The notes beneath the pieces are model-generated. The model ran no database searches. It saw only the letters and a program-made list of their open reading frames with translations, and was not told the DNA's origin. A program made the translations under genes and the position numbers. Source: Phytopseudomonas daroniae (lineage in GTDB: Bacteria; Pseudomonadota; Gammaproteobacteria; Pseudomonadales; Pseudomonadaceae). From it: a stretch of DNA of 64,000 bases. The stretch lies in the NCBI RefSeq assembly GCF_004327285.1, contig NZ_QJUI01000012.1, positions 124,001 through 188,000 on the forward strand, in the 5' to 3' direction. Numbering within the stretch: the first letter of the stretch is position 1; each line of letters begins with the position of its first letter. Of this stretch, positions 54,856 through 63,489 are shown piece by piece.

Positions 54856-57261
54856 TCAAGCTGTCCGGCACAGCACCCAGTCATGCAACAGTACCCGCAG
54901 CTCGTCGAACTTCACCGGCTTGGCCAGGTAGTCGCTCATCCCGGCGGCCAGGCAGCGCTCGCGGTCGCCGGACTGGCTGTGGGCCGTGATCGCCAGCACC
55001 GGCAGCTCGGCACAACCGGGCAACAGGCGCAGCGCTCGACAGGTGGCGAAACCATCCATCACCGGCATCTGGCAATCGAGCAGCAGCGCGTCGACTGACT
55101 CGCGCTGCAGGCACTCCAGGGCTTCGCTGCCATTGTCCGCAGTGCGTACCCGGTAACCGAGCTTGAGCAGCATGCCGCGGATCACCAGTTGGTTGATGGC
55201 ATTGTCCTCGACCACCAGCACGGTGCATTGCTCCGGCACGCGCACGGGGCTGCCATTGGCGCGGCGCACCACCGGCTCGCTCGCGCCCTTCTGCACCGGC
55301 AAGGCCAGCGTCAGACTCAGGCGAAAGATGCTGCCGCCCGCGCCAGCACGATTGGGCTCATACGCCAGGCTACCGCCCAGCAGATCGACCAGTTGCCGGC
55401 AGATGCTCAGGCCGATGCCGAGACCGCCGTATTGTCGAGTCATCGAGTTGTCGAGCTGATGGAAGCGGAGGTACAGGTCAGCTTCGCGGGCATCCGCCAG
55501 ACCGATGCCTGCATCGATCACCTCGAAGCTCAGCGGCAGGGCCTCGAGCGTCGGCTCACCACCGCGCACGCGCAGGCAAACCTTTCCAGCGGCAGTGAAC
55601 TTGATGGCGTTATCCAGCAGGTAGCCCAGCCCTTGCGCCAGTTTTACCGCATCGCCTTCCACGGTATCGGGCAGGCGCTCGTCCAGATCGAGCGTGAAAG
55701 CCAGGCCCTTGTCTCGCGCACGGCCTTCGTAGTTGGCGCACACACCATCGAGCAGGCCGCGCAGGCTGAAGGTCTCTCGCCGCGGGTAGAGCCTGCCGGA
55801 TTGCAGTTCGGTGAGCGCGAGGATGTCGTTGACCATCTGCATCATGTCCCGCGCCGAGCGCGTCGCGGTCTTCTGGTATTGCTCGACCTCCGGCTCCAGG
55901 CGCAGAGTCTGCATCAGCTCCAGGGAGCCGATGACGCCATTCATCGGCGTGCGCAGTTCGTGGGTCACGGTGGCCAGGAAGTCGTCCTTGAGGCGGTTGC
56001 TGTCGGCCAGTTCGTGGTTCAGCGCCTCCAGCTTGGCAGCGGCACTCTGCAGGATGCGTGCACGCTCCTCCTTCATCCCGTTGATACGGTCGGCCAGCGC
56101 CAGCGATAGCAACGCGACCTCGATCGCGCTGCCGATCTGACTGGCGTACATGGTCAGGAACACGTTGGGCAGGTAGCCGAGCACCATCAGCGTGTTGACC
56201 ACGCCACCGATCAGAAAGGCCGCCCAGGCGATGATGAAGTAGCGCGCCACCCGCATGCCGCGCAGCCAGGCCAGCACGCCGGCGATGGACACCACCAGGG
56301 TGAACACCAGCGCCAGAACGGTGGCCAGGCGCAGCGATACGGCGTAGCTGACGGTCAACGCCAGCACCATCACCGCCGTGCCCCAGAGCATCAGCAGCAA
56401 CAGGCAGCGGTCGACCCAGGGGCTATGCTCGCTGGTCTGCAGGAAACTGCGCGCGAACTGGCAACCGAACAACGCCGTGGCGCCGATCAGGAACGGCGTG
56501 GCAACGTTCGCCCACCAGGGGTTGTCGGGCCAGAAGAACTCGATACCGGCGCCGTTGACCGACACCTGATAGAGGCCGAACGAAGCGATATACAAGATGT
56601 AATAGAGGTAACTGGTATCGCGAACGCTGATGAAGATGAACAGGTTGTAGATCAGCATCACCAGCAACACGCCGTAGATGATGCCCAGCACGTAGATGCG
56701 CGCCGGCTGCTTTTCCAGGTAGGCGGTGGGCGACCAGAGGGTCAACGGCGCCTGGATCGACCCCTGGCTTTCAATACGCAGGTAAACCCGGCGCACCTGA
56801 TCCGGCTCGAAATCGAGGGAGAACAGGTAATTGTTCTGGCGAATTTCCCGACTGGAGAACGGCAGCGCATCGCCGGTGCGTTGGGTCAGACGAAAGTGGC
56901 CATCGGAATCCGCCTCGTAGAGTTCCAGATGATCCAGCGGCGGATAGGCCAGTTCCAGCAGCCAGTGATGATGGAGGCCGTGGGCGATGGAATCCTGAGG
57001 CAGGTACTGCAGGTCGACCCGCAACCAGAAGGCCGAGCGTGAATAGCCCGCGTTCAATACCGGTTTGTCATGGGCGCGAAAGCTGCCTTGCAGGGCTCTG
57101 GAGGTGACGTCGTCAATGGTCTTGTCGCCCCGTACGTCCTCGAACACGGACATCAGCTGGCCAAGCGGCAAGGATCGGGTGTTCTCGTCGAACACGGCCG
57201 GCCCCGCAGCACTCGCCAATACCGGGCAAATCGCCAGAAGAATGATCAGGAAAAAACGCAT
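54856..57261 (-). CDS. hybrid sensor histidine kinase with 7TMR-DISM sensor
   Basis: An 801-residue membrane kinase. Signal peptide (1-18), a periplasmic 7TMR-DISMED2 beta-sandwich domain (about 25-165, with LRVDLQYLPQD), seven transmembrane helices (about 175-390), a coiled coil, HisKA with the phospho-acceptor H434 in TVTHELRTPMNGVIG, HATPase_c with DNAIKFTAAGKV and GGLGIGLSICRQLVDLLGG, and a receiver with D729 in LLLDCQMPVMDG. The order is the same as in RetS/LadS-type proteins, but with one receiver and no Hpt. No partner regulator is adjacent, so phosphate must pass to an unlinked Hpt protein. The ligand is unknown, possibly a carbohydrate. Confidence 0.92.
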   Translation of the reverse strand: MRFFLIILLAICPVLASAAGPAVFDENTRSLPLGQLMSVFEDVRGDKTIDDVTSRALQGSFRAHDKPVLNAGYSRSAFWLRVDLQYLPQDSIAHGLHHHWLLELAYPPLDHLELYEADSDGHFRLTQRTGDALPFSSREIRQNNYLFSLDFEPDQVRRVYLRIESQGSIQAPLTLWSPTAYLEKQPARIYVLGIIYGVLLVMLIYNLFIFISVRDTSYLYYILYIASFGLYQVSVNGAGIEFFWPDNPWWANVATPFLIGATALFGCQFARSFLQTSEHSPWVDRCLLLLMLWGTAVMVLALTVSYAVSLRLATVLALVFTLVVSIAGVLAWLRGMRVARYFIIAWAAFLIGGVVNTLMVLGYLPNVFLTMYASQIGSAIEVALLSLALADRINGMKEERARILQSAAAKLEALNHELADSNRLKDDFLATVTHELRTPMNGVIGSLELMQTLRLEPEVEQYQKTATRSARDMMQMVNDILALTELQSGRLYPRRETFSLRGLLDGVCANYEGRARDKGLAFTLDLDERLPDTVEGDAVKLAQGLGYLLDNAIKFTAAGKVCLRVRGGEPTLEALPLSFEVIDAGIGLADAREADLYLRFHQLDNSMTRQYGGLGIGLSICRQLVDLLGGSLAYEPNRAGAGGSIFRLSLTLALPVQKGASEPVVRRANGSPVRVPEQCTVLVVEDNAINQLVIRGMLLKLGYRVRTADNGSEALECLQRESVDALLLDCQMPVMDGFATCRALRLLPGCAELPVLAITAHSQSGDRERCLAAGMSDYLAKPVKFDELRVLLHDWVLCRTA

Positions 57262-57414
57262 GCAGCCCCGCAAATGGCCATACAGAGCAATATCGGAAGG
57301 CCCCACACCCTCACGATGACACTGACTTGCACGGCTCGAAATAGGAATGCCGGCAACTCTAGGGTCTGTCAGCCAGTCATCGCAAGCACTACGATAAGGA
57401 AACGTCGAGGCCGG

Positions 57415-58278
57415 TCATTGTGCCGGCAGGCGCAGTAGAGCCTCGGTGATCGCCTCGGCCAGGTATTCGATGGAAAACACTCCGCCATAAGTCCAGGTCG
57501 AACGCATGGCAGCGAAGCGCCCTTCGCGCACGAACGGCATGGCTTGCCAGAGCGGCGTGTTGAACAGTTGATCCTGCTGGGCGAAAGGCTCGATATGCAG
57601 GATCACGCCCTCGTCGATGCGCCCCAGGGTGGTCACCGGCGATTGCACGATGCCCCAGGGGCTGCGTGGCAGCGGATAGGCCGGCTGCAGGTGCAGCAAC
57701 TGCATGGCGTGGTCGGCCATGGAGTTGGCGCCGTTGATGAACACTGCCGTGGGCGAGGAAAAGCGAATCACCGCGACCTTGGGCAAAGATCCGCGGAAAT
57801 GCTCGACCAGGCGCCGGTGCAGCTCATCGACCCGTGCCTGCATCGCCGCCAACTCGCGCAGTGCCTGCTCCTCGCGACCGAAGCGCTGGGCCAGGGCCAG
57901 GTAGTTGTCGCGGGCGGCGAGGTAATTGTCGTGCTGCTGGCTGAAACTGCTGTAGGCGGCCACTGGCGCGATGCGCTCGAGTTTGCCGCGAATGTCTTCC
58001 AGCAGCGGTGGAATGACGATCAGCTCCGGCTTCAGTTGCGCCAGCAGCTCCAGGTTCGGCTCGGTACGTGAGCCAGCACTTGGCACCTCGTCCGGCAGGC
58101 GCGGGCGTACCACCCAGGTGCGGTAATCCCCGGCATCGGCCACGGCGATGGGGGTGATCTCCAGTTTCAGCAGATGCTCGGCCGCTTCCCAGCTCAGCGC
58201 CACCACCCGCGGCTGCGCCCCGGCAAAGCCCGCAACCAGGCATAACAGCAACGAGACAGCGCGCAACAGATCCTTCAT
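57415..58278 (-). CDS. periplasmic ferric-siderophore-binding protein
   Basis: A 287-residue periplasmic binding protein of the FecB/FhuD helical-backbone class. Signal peptide of about 21 residues ending AGFAGAQ. The N-lobe starts PRVVALSWEAAEHLLKLEIT, with LELLAQLKPELIVIPPLLED giving the usual first lobe end, and a central helix links to the C-lobe. It is not a lipoprotein. Its start overlaps the permease stop as ATGA, so it is the last gene of an importer operon and delivers an Fe3+-siderophore, of unknown identity, to the membrane complex. Confidence 0.9.
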   Translation of the reverse strand: MKDLLRAVSLLLCLVAGFAGAQPRVVALSWEAAEHLLKLEITPIAVADAGDYRTWVVRPRLPDEVPSAGSRTEPNLELLAQLKPELIVIPPLLEDIRGKLERIAPVAAYSSFSQQHDNYLAARDNYLALAQRFGREEQALRELAAMQARVDELHRRLVEHFRGSLPKVAVIRFSSPTAVFINGANSMADHAMQLLHLQPAYPLPRSPWGIVQSPVTTLGRIDEGVILHIEPFAQQDQLFNTPLWQAMPFVREGRFAAMRSTWTYGGVFSIEYLAEAITEALLRLPAQ

Positions 58279-60290
58279 GCCAGGCGCCTCTTGACCAACA
58301 GGTAAACGAAATAGCTGCCGCACACCACCGAAGCGACGATGCCGACCGGCAATTGCAGCGGGAAGATCAGCACGCGACCGAACCAGTCCGCCAGCAACAT
58401 CAGCACACCGCCCAGAGCCGCCGCCAGCAATAACTGCGACACCACCCGGCGTGCCCCCAGAATCGCAGCCATGTGCGGCGCCAGCAAGCCAAGAAAGGCC
58501 ACCGGCCCCATCAGGCTGGTAACCAGTGCACAGAGTAGCGACACCAGCACCAACAGTGCCAGGCGAGCCGTGCGCACATCCAGGCCGCGGCTCAGGGCCA
58601 CGCCATCACCGATGGAGATCAGTGTGAGCGCGCGATGGCACAGCAGGCTGAGTACGCCCAGTAATAGCACGCCCATGGCCAACCACAAGGATTGCGCCGC
58701 CGAGACCCGGTAGGTCGAGCCGGCCAGCCAGCCGAGCAACGCGAAGGAATCGGCCGTTCCCTTGGCCAGGCCAAACTGCAACGCCGCGTTGAGCAGCGCA
58801 GTGAGGGAAATACCGACCAGCGCCATCAGCGCCGGCGAATACTGGTGGCGACGCCCCAGCAGCAACAGCACGGCGAGCACCGCGAGACTGCCGATAAAGG
58901 CGGCGATCGGCGCCGTGAATCCCAGCAGCGAGCCACCGAAAATCATCAGGGCCAGCATCACCGCCAGGGTCGCCCCCGCCGAGAGGCCGAGAATGTCCGG
59001 GCTGGCCAGCGGATTGCGCAGCAGGCGCTGCAACAGCACCCCGGCGATGGCCAGGCCACAGCCCGCCGCAGCGGCGGTAAGTACTCGCGGCCAACGTAAC
59101 GCCCAGATCAGCGACGATGGCCACTCGAACTGCCAGCCCACGCTGCTGCGGCCCAGGCAGATGCTCAGCAGTACCACAGCAATAGTCAGCGCCAGCACCA
59201 GAAGCCCATGGCGGCGGCGCACCCGCTCCGGCCCTTCCGGCAACTCCAGACCGCGGGCGTCATCGGCGGACAACTGGCGGCGCGACAGCCATAACAACGC
59301 CGGCGCGCCGATCAGTGCCGCCGCCGCGCCGCTGGGTACCAGATCCGTCGTCCAGCGATTGGCCAGCAGTGCCAGGGCATCGGTGGCGAGCAGCAGCACG
59401 GCGCCGAGCAACACGCTGTAGAGCAACTCATCCCGGGAACGACGGGCGCCGAACAGCCGTGCCAGGTTGGGCGTCAACAGGCCGATAAAGCCGATCAGGC
59501 CCACCGCTGTGATCGATACGGCCGTCATCCAGATCGACACCATGAACAGCGCCAGCATCACCGGCCACAGGTTCAGGCCACGAGCCTGGGCACCGTCGCT
59601 GCCCAGTTGCAGCAGGGTCAGCGGGCGCGGCGCGAGGAAAATGACCAGCAGGCCGATCAACAGCTTGGGCCACAACCAGCCGACCCAATGCCAGTCGATC
59701 TGTGCAAGATCTCCAGCACCCCAGACGAACAGCCCACTGGTGTACTGGTTGTTGAGCAGTACCAGGCCCGCGGCCAAAGCACCGAGGAGCAGGTTCATGG
59801 CCATGCCCGCCAGTACCACCGGCAAGCCGGCGATGCCGTTGCGCCCGGCGATCACCAGCACCAGGCCGACCGACAGCAGCGCACCGGCCAGCGCCGCCCA
59901 GTGCCCGTGATTGGCGGCGAACGTCGGCACCAGCAAGGTCGCGCAGACCAGCCCAAGCCAGGCACCGGACGAAGCTCCGATGGTCATCGGCGAGACCAGG
60001 CGGTTCTGCGTCAGTTGCTGCAGCACGCTGCCCGATAGTCCCAGCGCCGCGCCGACCAGCAAGGCGATGACCAGCCGAGGCAGGGCCGACAGATTGAATT
60101 GCAGGGCATCGAAATCCTCCTGCACGGCACCGCCGAGTACCGCCCACTGCTGAGCCAGGGGTAGCGCGGTGCTCAGTTGCAGGTGCACAACCATCAGCAC
60201 CAGCAGCAGGCCGAAGGTCAGGCCATAGCGCAGCACTTGCCCGCCGAACTCGCTGGCGACCGCGCCCTGACGCGCTTCGCTGAAACCCAT
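58275..60290 (-). CDS. fhuB: fused Fe3+-siderophore ABC permease (FhuB type)
   Basis: A 671-residue polytopic protein consisting of two FecCD-type permease halves joined in one chain, as in E. coli FhuB. Half one spans about 1-335 and half two about 345-671. Each contains the family block near a ligand-translocating loop (LTQNRLVSPMTIGASSGAW and LLRNPLASPDILGLSAGATL). Two halves pair with one ATPase dimer. Downstream of the ATP-binding gene by two bases and overlapping the binding-protein gene. Symbol used for the type, not for proof of hydroxamate specificity. Confidence 0.93.
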   Translation of the reverse strand: MGFSEARQGAVASEFGGQVLRYGLTFGLLLVLMVVHLQLSTALPLAQQWAVLGGAVQEDFDALQFNLSALPRLVIALLVGAALGLSGSVLQQLTQNRLVSPMTIGASSGAWLGLVCATLLVPTFAANHGHWAALAGALLSVGLVLVIAGRNGIAGLPVVLAGMAMNLLLGALAAGLVLLNNQYTSGLFVWGAGDLAQIDWHWVGWLWPKLLIGLLVIFLAPRPLTLLQLGSDGAQARGLNLWPVMLALFMVSIWMTAVSITAVGLIGFIGLLTPNLARLFGARRSRDELLYSVLLGAVLLLATDALALLANRWTTDLVPSGAAAALIGAPALLWLSRRQLSADDARGLELPEGPERVRRRHGLLVLALTIAVVLLSICLGRSSVGWQFEWPSSLIWALRWPRVLTAAAAGCGLAIAGVLLQRLLRNPLASPDILGLSAGATLAVMLALMIFGGSLLGFTAPIAAFIGSLAVLAVLLLLGRRHQYSPALMALVGISLTALLNAALQFGLAKGTADSFALLGWLAGSTYRVSAAQSLWLAMGVLLLGVLSLLCHRALTLISIGDGVALSRGLDVRTARLALLVLVSLLCALVTSLMGPVAFLGLLAPHMAAILGARRVVSQLLLAAALGGVLMLLADWFGRVLIFPLQLPVGIVASVVCGSYFVYLLVKRRLA

Positions 60291-60292
60291 GT

Positions 60293-61060
60293 TCAGGCCA
60301 CCACGGCGATCTTGCGGGCGCTGCCAGGCTGCTCGATCAGTTCGATATCGATGTCGTAGAGCCCGCTGAGCAGTGGGCTGTGCAGCAGTTCGTCCGGCGT
60401 GCCGTCGAAGAACACCCGTCCCTGCTTGAGCGCGACGATGCGGTCGGCATAGCGGGCGGTGAGGTTGATGTCGTGGAGGATGGCGACGATACCCCGGCCG
60501 GTCGCCAGATTGAGTTCGCGCAGCAGCGTCATCAGTTCGTACTGGTGAGCCAGATCCAGCGCCGAGGTCGGCTCATCGAGCAGGATCAGCGGCGACTGCT
60601 GGGCCAGCAACATGGCGATCCAGGCCCGCTGACGCTCGCCCCCAGAGAGGGTATCGGCCAGGTGATCGGCGTACTGCTCGACATCGGTCTGCGCCATGGC
60701 CTGTTCGATCATCTGCCGATCCTCGGCTTGCCAACTGCCAAGCAAGCCTCGCCAGGGAAAGCGTCCGAGGCGCACCAGCTCGCGCACGGTGAGCCCGGCG
60801 ACATCCGGCAGGCGCTGGGGTAGAAACGCCACGCGACGGGCGAATTCGCGCTGGCTGAAACTGCTCAGTGGCTTGCCGTCGAGCTGCAGAGTACCGGTGT
60901 CCGGCTGCAATTGCCGGGCGATCAGGTTCATCAGCGTCGATTTGCCCGAGCCGTTATGGCCGAGAATCACGGTGAATTGGTCGCCGGCCAGTTGCAGTTC
61001 GTCCAGTGCCAGGGTCAGGCGACCGTCGCGACGTACCTGGATATCGTTCAGTTTCAGCAT
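60293..61060 (-). CDS. fhuC: Fe3+-siderophore ABC transporter ATP-binding protein (FhuC type)
   Basis: A 255-residue ABC ATPase. Walker A GHNGSGKST (residues 34-42), signature LSGGERQR, Walker B LILLDEPTSALD and the switch HDINLTARY are all intact. It overlaps the end of the FhuF-like gene by seven bases and sits directly before the fused permease, so the four genes form one operon. A long in-frame extension upstream of MLKLNDIQVR is not part of the protein. Confidence 0.94.
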   Translation of the reverse strand: MLKLNDIQVRRDGRLTLALDELQLAGDQFTVILGHNGSGKSTLMNLIARQLQPDTGTLQLDGKPLSSFSQREFARRVAFLPQRLPDVAGLTVRELVRLGRFPWRGLLGSWQAEDRQMIEQAMAQTDVEQYADHLADTLSGGERQRAWIAMLLAQQSPLILLDEPTSALDLAHQYELMTLLRELNLATGRGIVAILHDINLTARYADRIVALKQGRVFFDGTPDELLHSPLLSGLYDIDIELIEQPGSARKIAVVA

Positions 61061-61812
61061 TCGAGGCTTAGCTCCTGGCGCAGGCGCGTCAGCCGCTCTT
61101 CCTGCTTGAGTTTCGGGCAGGTGCTGCAGAGCTGGCCGTCGGCGCGGCGAAAGTGCTGGCAACAGACCTTGCGCCCCAGCGCCAGGCGCTCGCGGCCATC
61201 GTCCAGGCGCACTTCGATCAGCGAGCTGTTGCCGCGCAGATCGAGCGCATCCAGCCAGCGCCCTTCCAGTTGCTGCAGCCGCTCGTTGGCTAGGGACTGT
61301 TGTCGCTGGATCATCAGCAGCGCGCCCAACACGCAATCGGCCTGCAGGCGCCGAGCCAGCTTGCGCTGAATGCCGGCCACCGCGTCGAACTCCTGCCACT
61401 GGCGCTCGACCAGTTGCTGCAATTGCTCGGCGGCGAAATCGATAAGCCCATCCTGGGCTGCGCGGCGCGGGCAATGTTCGGGCAGGCAGAAGCCATAGAC
61501 CATGCCATTGCACACGGTCTGCCCCATGCCGTCGAGGCACGGCGCACGCTCGGCGAGGTGCACACCGAACAGACTCAGGTAGATGGGTTGCCAGATCAGC
61601 AGCGTCCAGGTGCGCACCGTCCAGTAATGCGCCCCGGCCTCGGGAAAGCTCGACTGCAGGTGCCCATAGAGAGCGGCGATTCGCGCCTGGTTGCCAGCCG
61701 CGCCGCAGGCAAGTTCGTCATCAGCGCTGACGCCCACTCGCGCGGGAATTCCCGGCAGGGTACGTGCGGTGACATCAAGTAGTTGCGCTAGGTCGCTGTT
61801 GGCCTGGTACAT
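61054..61812 (-). CDS. fhuF: FhuF-like siderophore-iron reductase
   Basis: A 252-residue cytoplasmic [2Fe-2S] protein of the FhuF family, which reduces Fe3+ in imported siderophores so that the metal is released. The cluster ligands are the C-terminal C217, C218, C229 and C232, spaced C-C-x10-C-x2-C, identical to the E. coli pattern. First gene of the importer operon. A Fur-box-like sequence lies about 100 bases upstream. FhuF proteins generally favour hydroxamate-type or other siderophores with accessible potentials; which one here cannot be told. Confidence 0.88.
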   Translation of the reverse strand: MYQANSDLAQLLDVTARTLPGIPARVGVSADDELACGAAGNQARIAALYGHLQSSFPEAGAHYWTVRTWTLLIWQPIYLSLFGVHLAERAPCLDGMGQTVCNGMVYGFCLPEHCPRRAAQDGLIDFAAEQLQQLVERQWQEFDAVAGIQRKLARRLQADCVLGALLMIQRQQSLANERLQQLEGRWLDALDLRGNSSLIEVRLDDGRERLALGRKVCCQHFRRADGQLCSTCPKLKQEERLTRLRQELSLEC

Positions 61813-61907
61813 CGTGAATCGGCCCCGAAGAAAATGCGTGACGGTCGCGCTGCGCCAGCCTGAGGCCTGCGCAGCGGATCACGGATTTAACCACGGCATT
61901 TGCGAAC

Positions 61908-61926
61908 GCATCAAATTATCATTCGC
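61908..61926 (-). promoter_or_regulatory. candidate Fur box upstream of fhuF
   Basis: On the minus strand GCGAATGATAATTTGATGC matches the 19-base Fur consensus at about 12 positions, including the central AATGATAAT. It overlaps the stop codon of the MFS gene and lies about 100 bases before the fhuF start. Suggestive only. Confidence 0.45.
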
Positions 61927-63103
61927 GCGCAACGGCGATTTCCGACGGTTTGCGAATCAGCAGCGGGAAGACTGCCGCGGTGATCACCAGACCCACCGCA
62001 CCGACCCAGAACGGCATGTGCTGGCCGTAGTGGCTGACCAGCAGACCAGCGCCATAGGAAGCCCCCATGGTGCCCAGGCACTGGAAGATATTGATCTTGC
62101 TGAAGTCCACGCCGTAGTTCTCTGGCGTACTCAATTCGAACAACAGGGCATCCAGGCGCACCGTGACCTGATACAGCGCCCAGCCGAACAACACCCGCCC
62201 AAGCAGAATCAACCACTGGTTATCGAAGCCCTGGATGAAGGTCGCCGCGGCGCCCAGCAGCAGGCCGGCGAAGATGCCATCACGGGTCGCCCCCTTGGCC
62301 GCCGAGCGCCTGCTCCACCACAGCGCGAATACCGCCACGGCGCCCGGCAGGGAATAGACGAAGCCGGCCATCAGTTCGCTGTTCCAGCTCGCCACCTGCT
62401 GCCAGTACACGGCGAAGAACGGCCGGGTGACGTAGGCGACGAAATAGAACAGCAGCATCACCACACAAAGCCGATAGATCGCCAACAGGCTGCGTGTACC
62501 GGTGGCAGCGACAGTCTCTCCCTCCGTCGCTGCCTCGGCGGGCTCGCCACTGCGCGGCAGATGACCGCGGATCAGATGCATGCAGATGGCCATCTGGATG
62601 AAGTCGCCCGCCGCCATGATCAGAAACACATCACCGATGGCCAGCACCTGCAACACCAGTCCGCCCGCCGCTGCGCCGAGAATCGCGCCGAAATGCACCA
62701 CCACCGACAGCGTACCGATGGTCTGGGTATGGCTGTCCTGTTGCTGCAGGCTCATCACGTAGGGATACATGAGCAGGTAGCTGCCCTTGAATACGATCAT
62801 CACCAGCGACACCACCCAGAACAGCGGCAGCGAATCGATAAAGGTCAGCGCCGCGGTCAGGGCACCGGCCATGAACTGCGCGCCGATCAGGATGCGCACC
62901 GGATGCACACGCTTGGCCAGCCGCGCCCACACAGGAAAGACGGCCATCACCGTCAGGCTGATCGCCGCGAGATAAAGACCGACATGCTCGGGCGGCGGGT
63001 TGTCGAAACGCTCGGCGAAATACTGCGGGTAGAAAGGAATGATCAGGTTGTCGGTGACCACGGCCAGGGCGGTCATGGCAATCAAATAGAAACGCAGATT
63101 CAT
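61919..63103 (-). CDS. MFS transporter, probable siderophore exporter or importer
   Basis: A 394-residue major-facilitator protein with 12 predicted helices. The loop between helices 2 and 3 has ARLAKRVHPVRILIGAQ, a form of the family's loop motif. A long acidic and polar central loop (HLPRSGEPAEAATEGETVAA) separates the halves. It lies 106 bases upstream of the FhuF-importer operon on the same strand. MFS proteins in such places export a siderophore made by the cell or carry a ferri-siderophore inward. No biosynthetic genes or TonB receptor are in the window. Start at MNLRFYLIAM, before the first helix. Confidence 0.8.
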   Translation of the reverse strand: MNLRFYLIAMTALAVVTDNLIIPFYPQYFAERFDNPPPEHVGLYLAAISLTVMAVFPVWARLAKRVHPVRILIGAQFMAGALTAALTFIDSLPLFWVVSLVMIVFKGSYLLMYPYVMSLQQQDSHTQTIGTLSVVVHFGAILGAAAGGLVLQVLAIGDVFLIMAAGDFIQMAICMHLIRGHLPRSGEPAEAATEGETVAATGTRSLLAIYRLCVVMLLFYFVAYVTRPFFAVYWQQVASWNSELMAGFVYSLPGAVAVFALWWSRRSAAKGATRDGIFAGLLLGAAATFIQGFDNQWLILLGRVLFGWALYQVTVRLDALLFELSTPENYGVDFSKINIFQCLGTMGASYGAGLLVSHYGQHMPFWVGAVGLVITAAVFPLLIRKPSEIAVARE

Positions 63104-63326
63104 GGTTCGGCAACAGCGACGGACTGGGCGCTGAATGATGCATGGGCAGCAGCGGAAAAGCGAACCGCGATGCCGAATGGCGGAAACCATATGCGGCATT
63201 CACACCTGTCATCCAAGGCTCATGGTGGCGCATTAAATGTTAAGCTCGCGCCCCACGAAAATGCCGCCGGCCACCCGCTGATGCGAGCCCCGATCAATCA
63301 GGTACTGCGGTTGCCGCCGTACCCTA
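63104..63326. other. intergenic region upstream of the MFS gene
   Basis: The gap between the divergent MFS and thiD genes is 386 bases. This left part holds the MFS promoter region, with an AT-rich patch GCATTAAATGTTAAGC at 63229-63244 that is a possible regulator site, but no open frame or hairpin I can support. The rest is the MITE-like element described next. Confidence 0.4.
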
Positions 63327-63467
63327 ACAGGCCGTTGAAAAACTACCTACGTAGCCGTTGCTTCGTTAAAACCAGGCTCAAAATGCTCATTTACAGCTGT
63401 AAACTCCGCTTTTTCGCCTGCTTTTGCCTCGCATCGGCTGCCTCGCCTACGTTTTTCAACGACCTGG
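63327..63467. mobile_element. MITE-like element, 141 bp
   Basis: A non-coding element with 16-base terminal inverted repeats, CAGGCCGTTGAAAAAC on the left (63328-63343) and GTTTTTCAACGACCTG on the right (63451-63466), one mismatch. TA dinucleotides flank both ends (63325-63326 and 63468-63469), as for IS630/mariner-type insertion. The inner sequence CTCGCATCGGCTGCCTCGCC resembles a repeat I recall from several Pseudomonas genomes. It encodes no transposase and sits 14-23 bases before thiD. Confidence 0.65.
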
Positions 63468-63489
63468 TAAACCGGAACCCGTGACACAG

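Noticed and set aside
61691..63484. 597-codon plus-strand frame opposite the MFS gene
   Set aside because: Gln/His-rich antisense translation without motifs; the MFS protein on the minus strand is clear.
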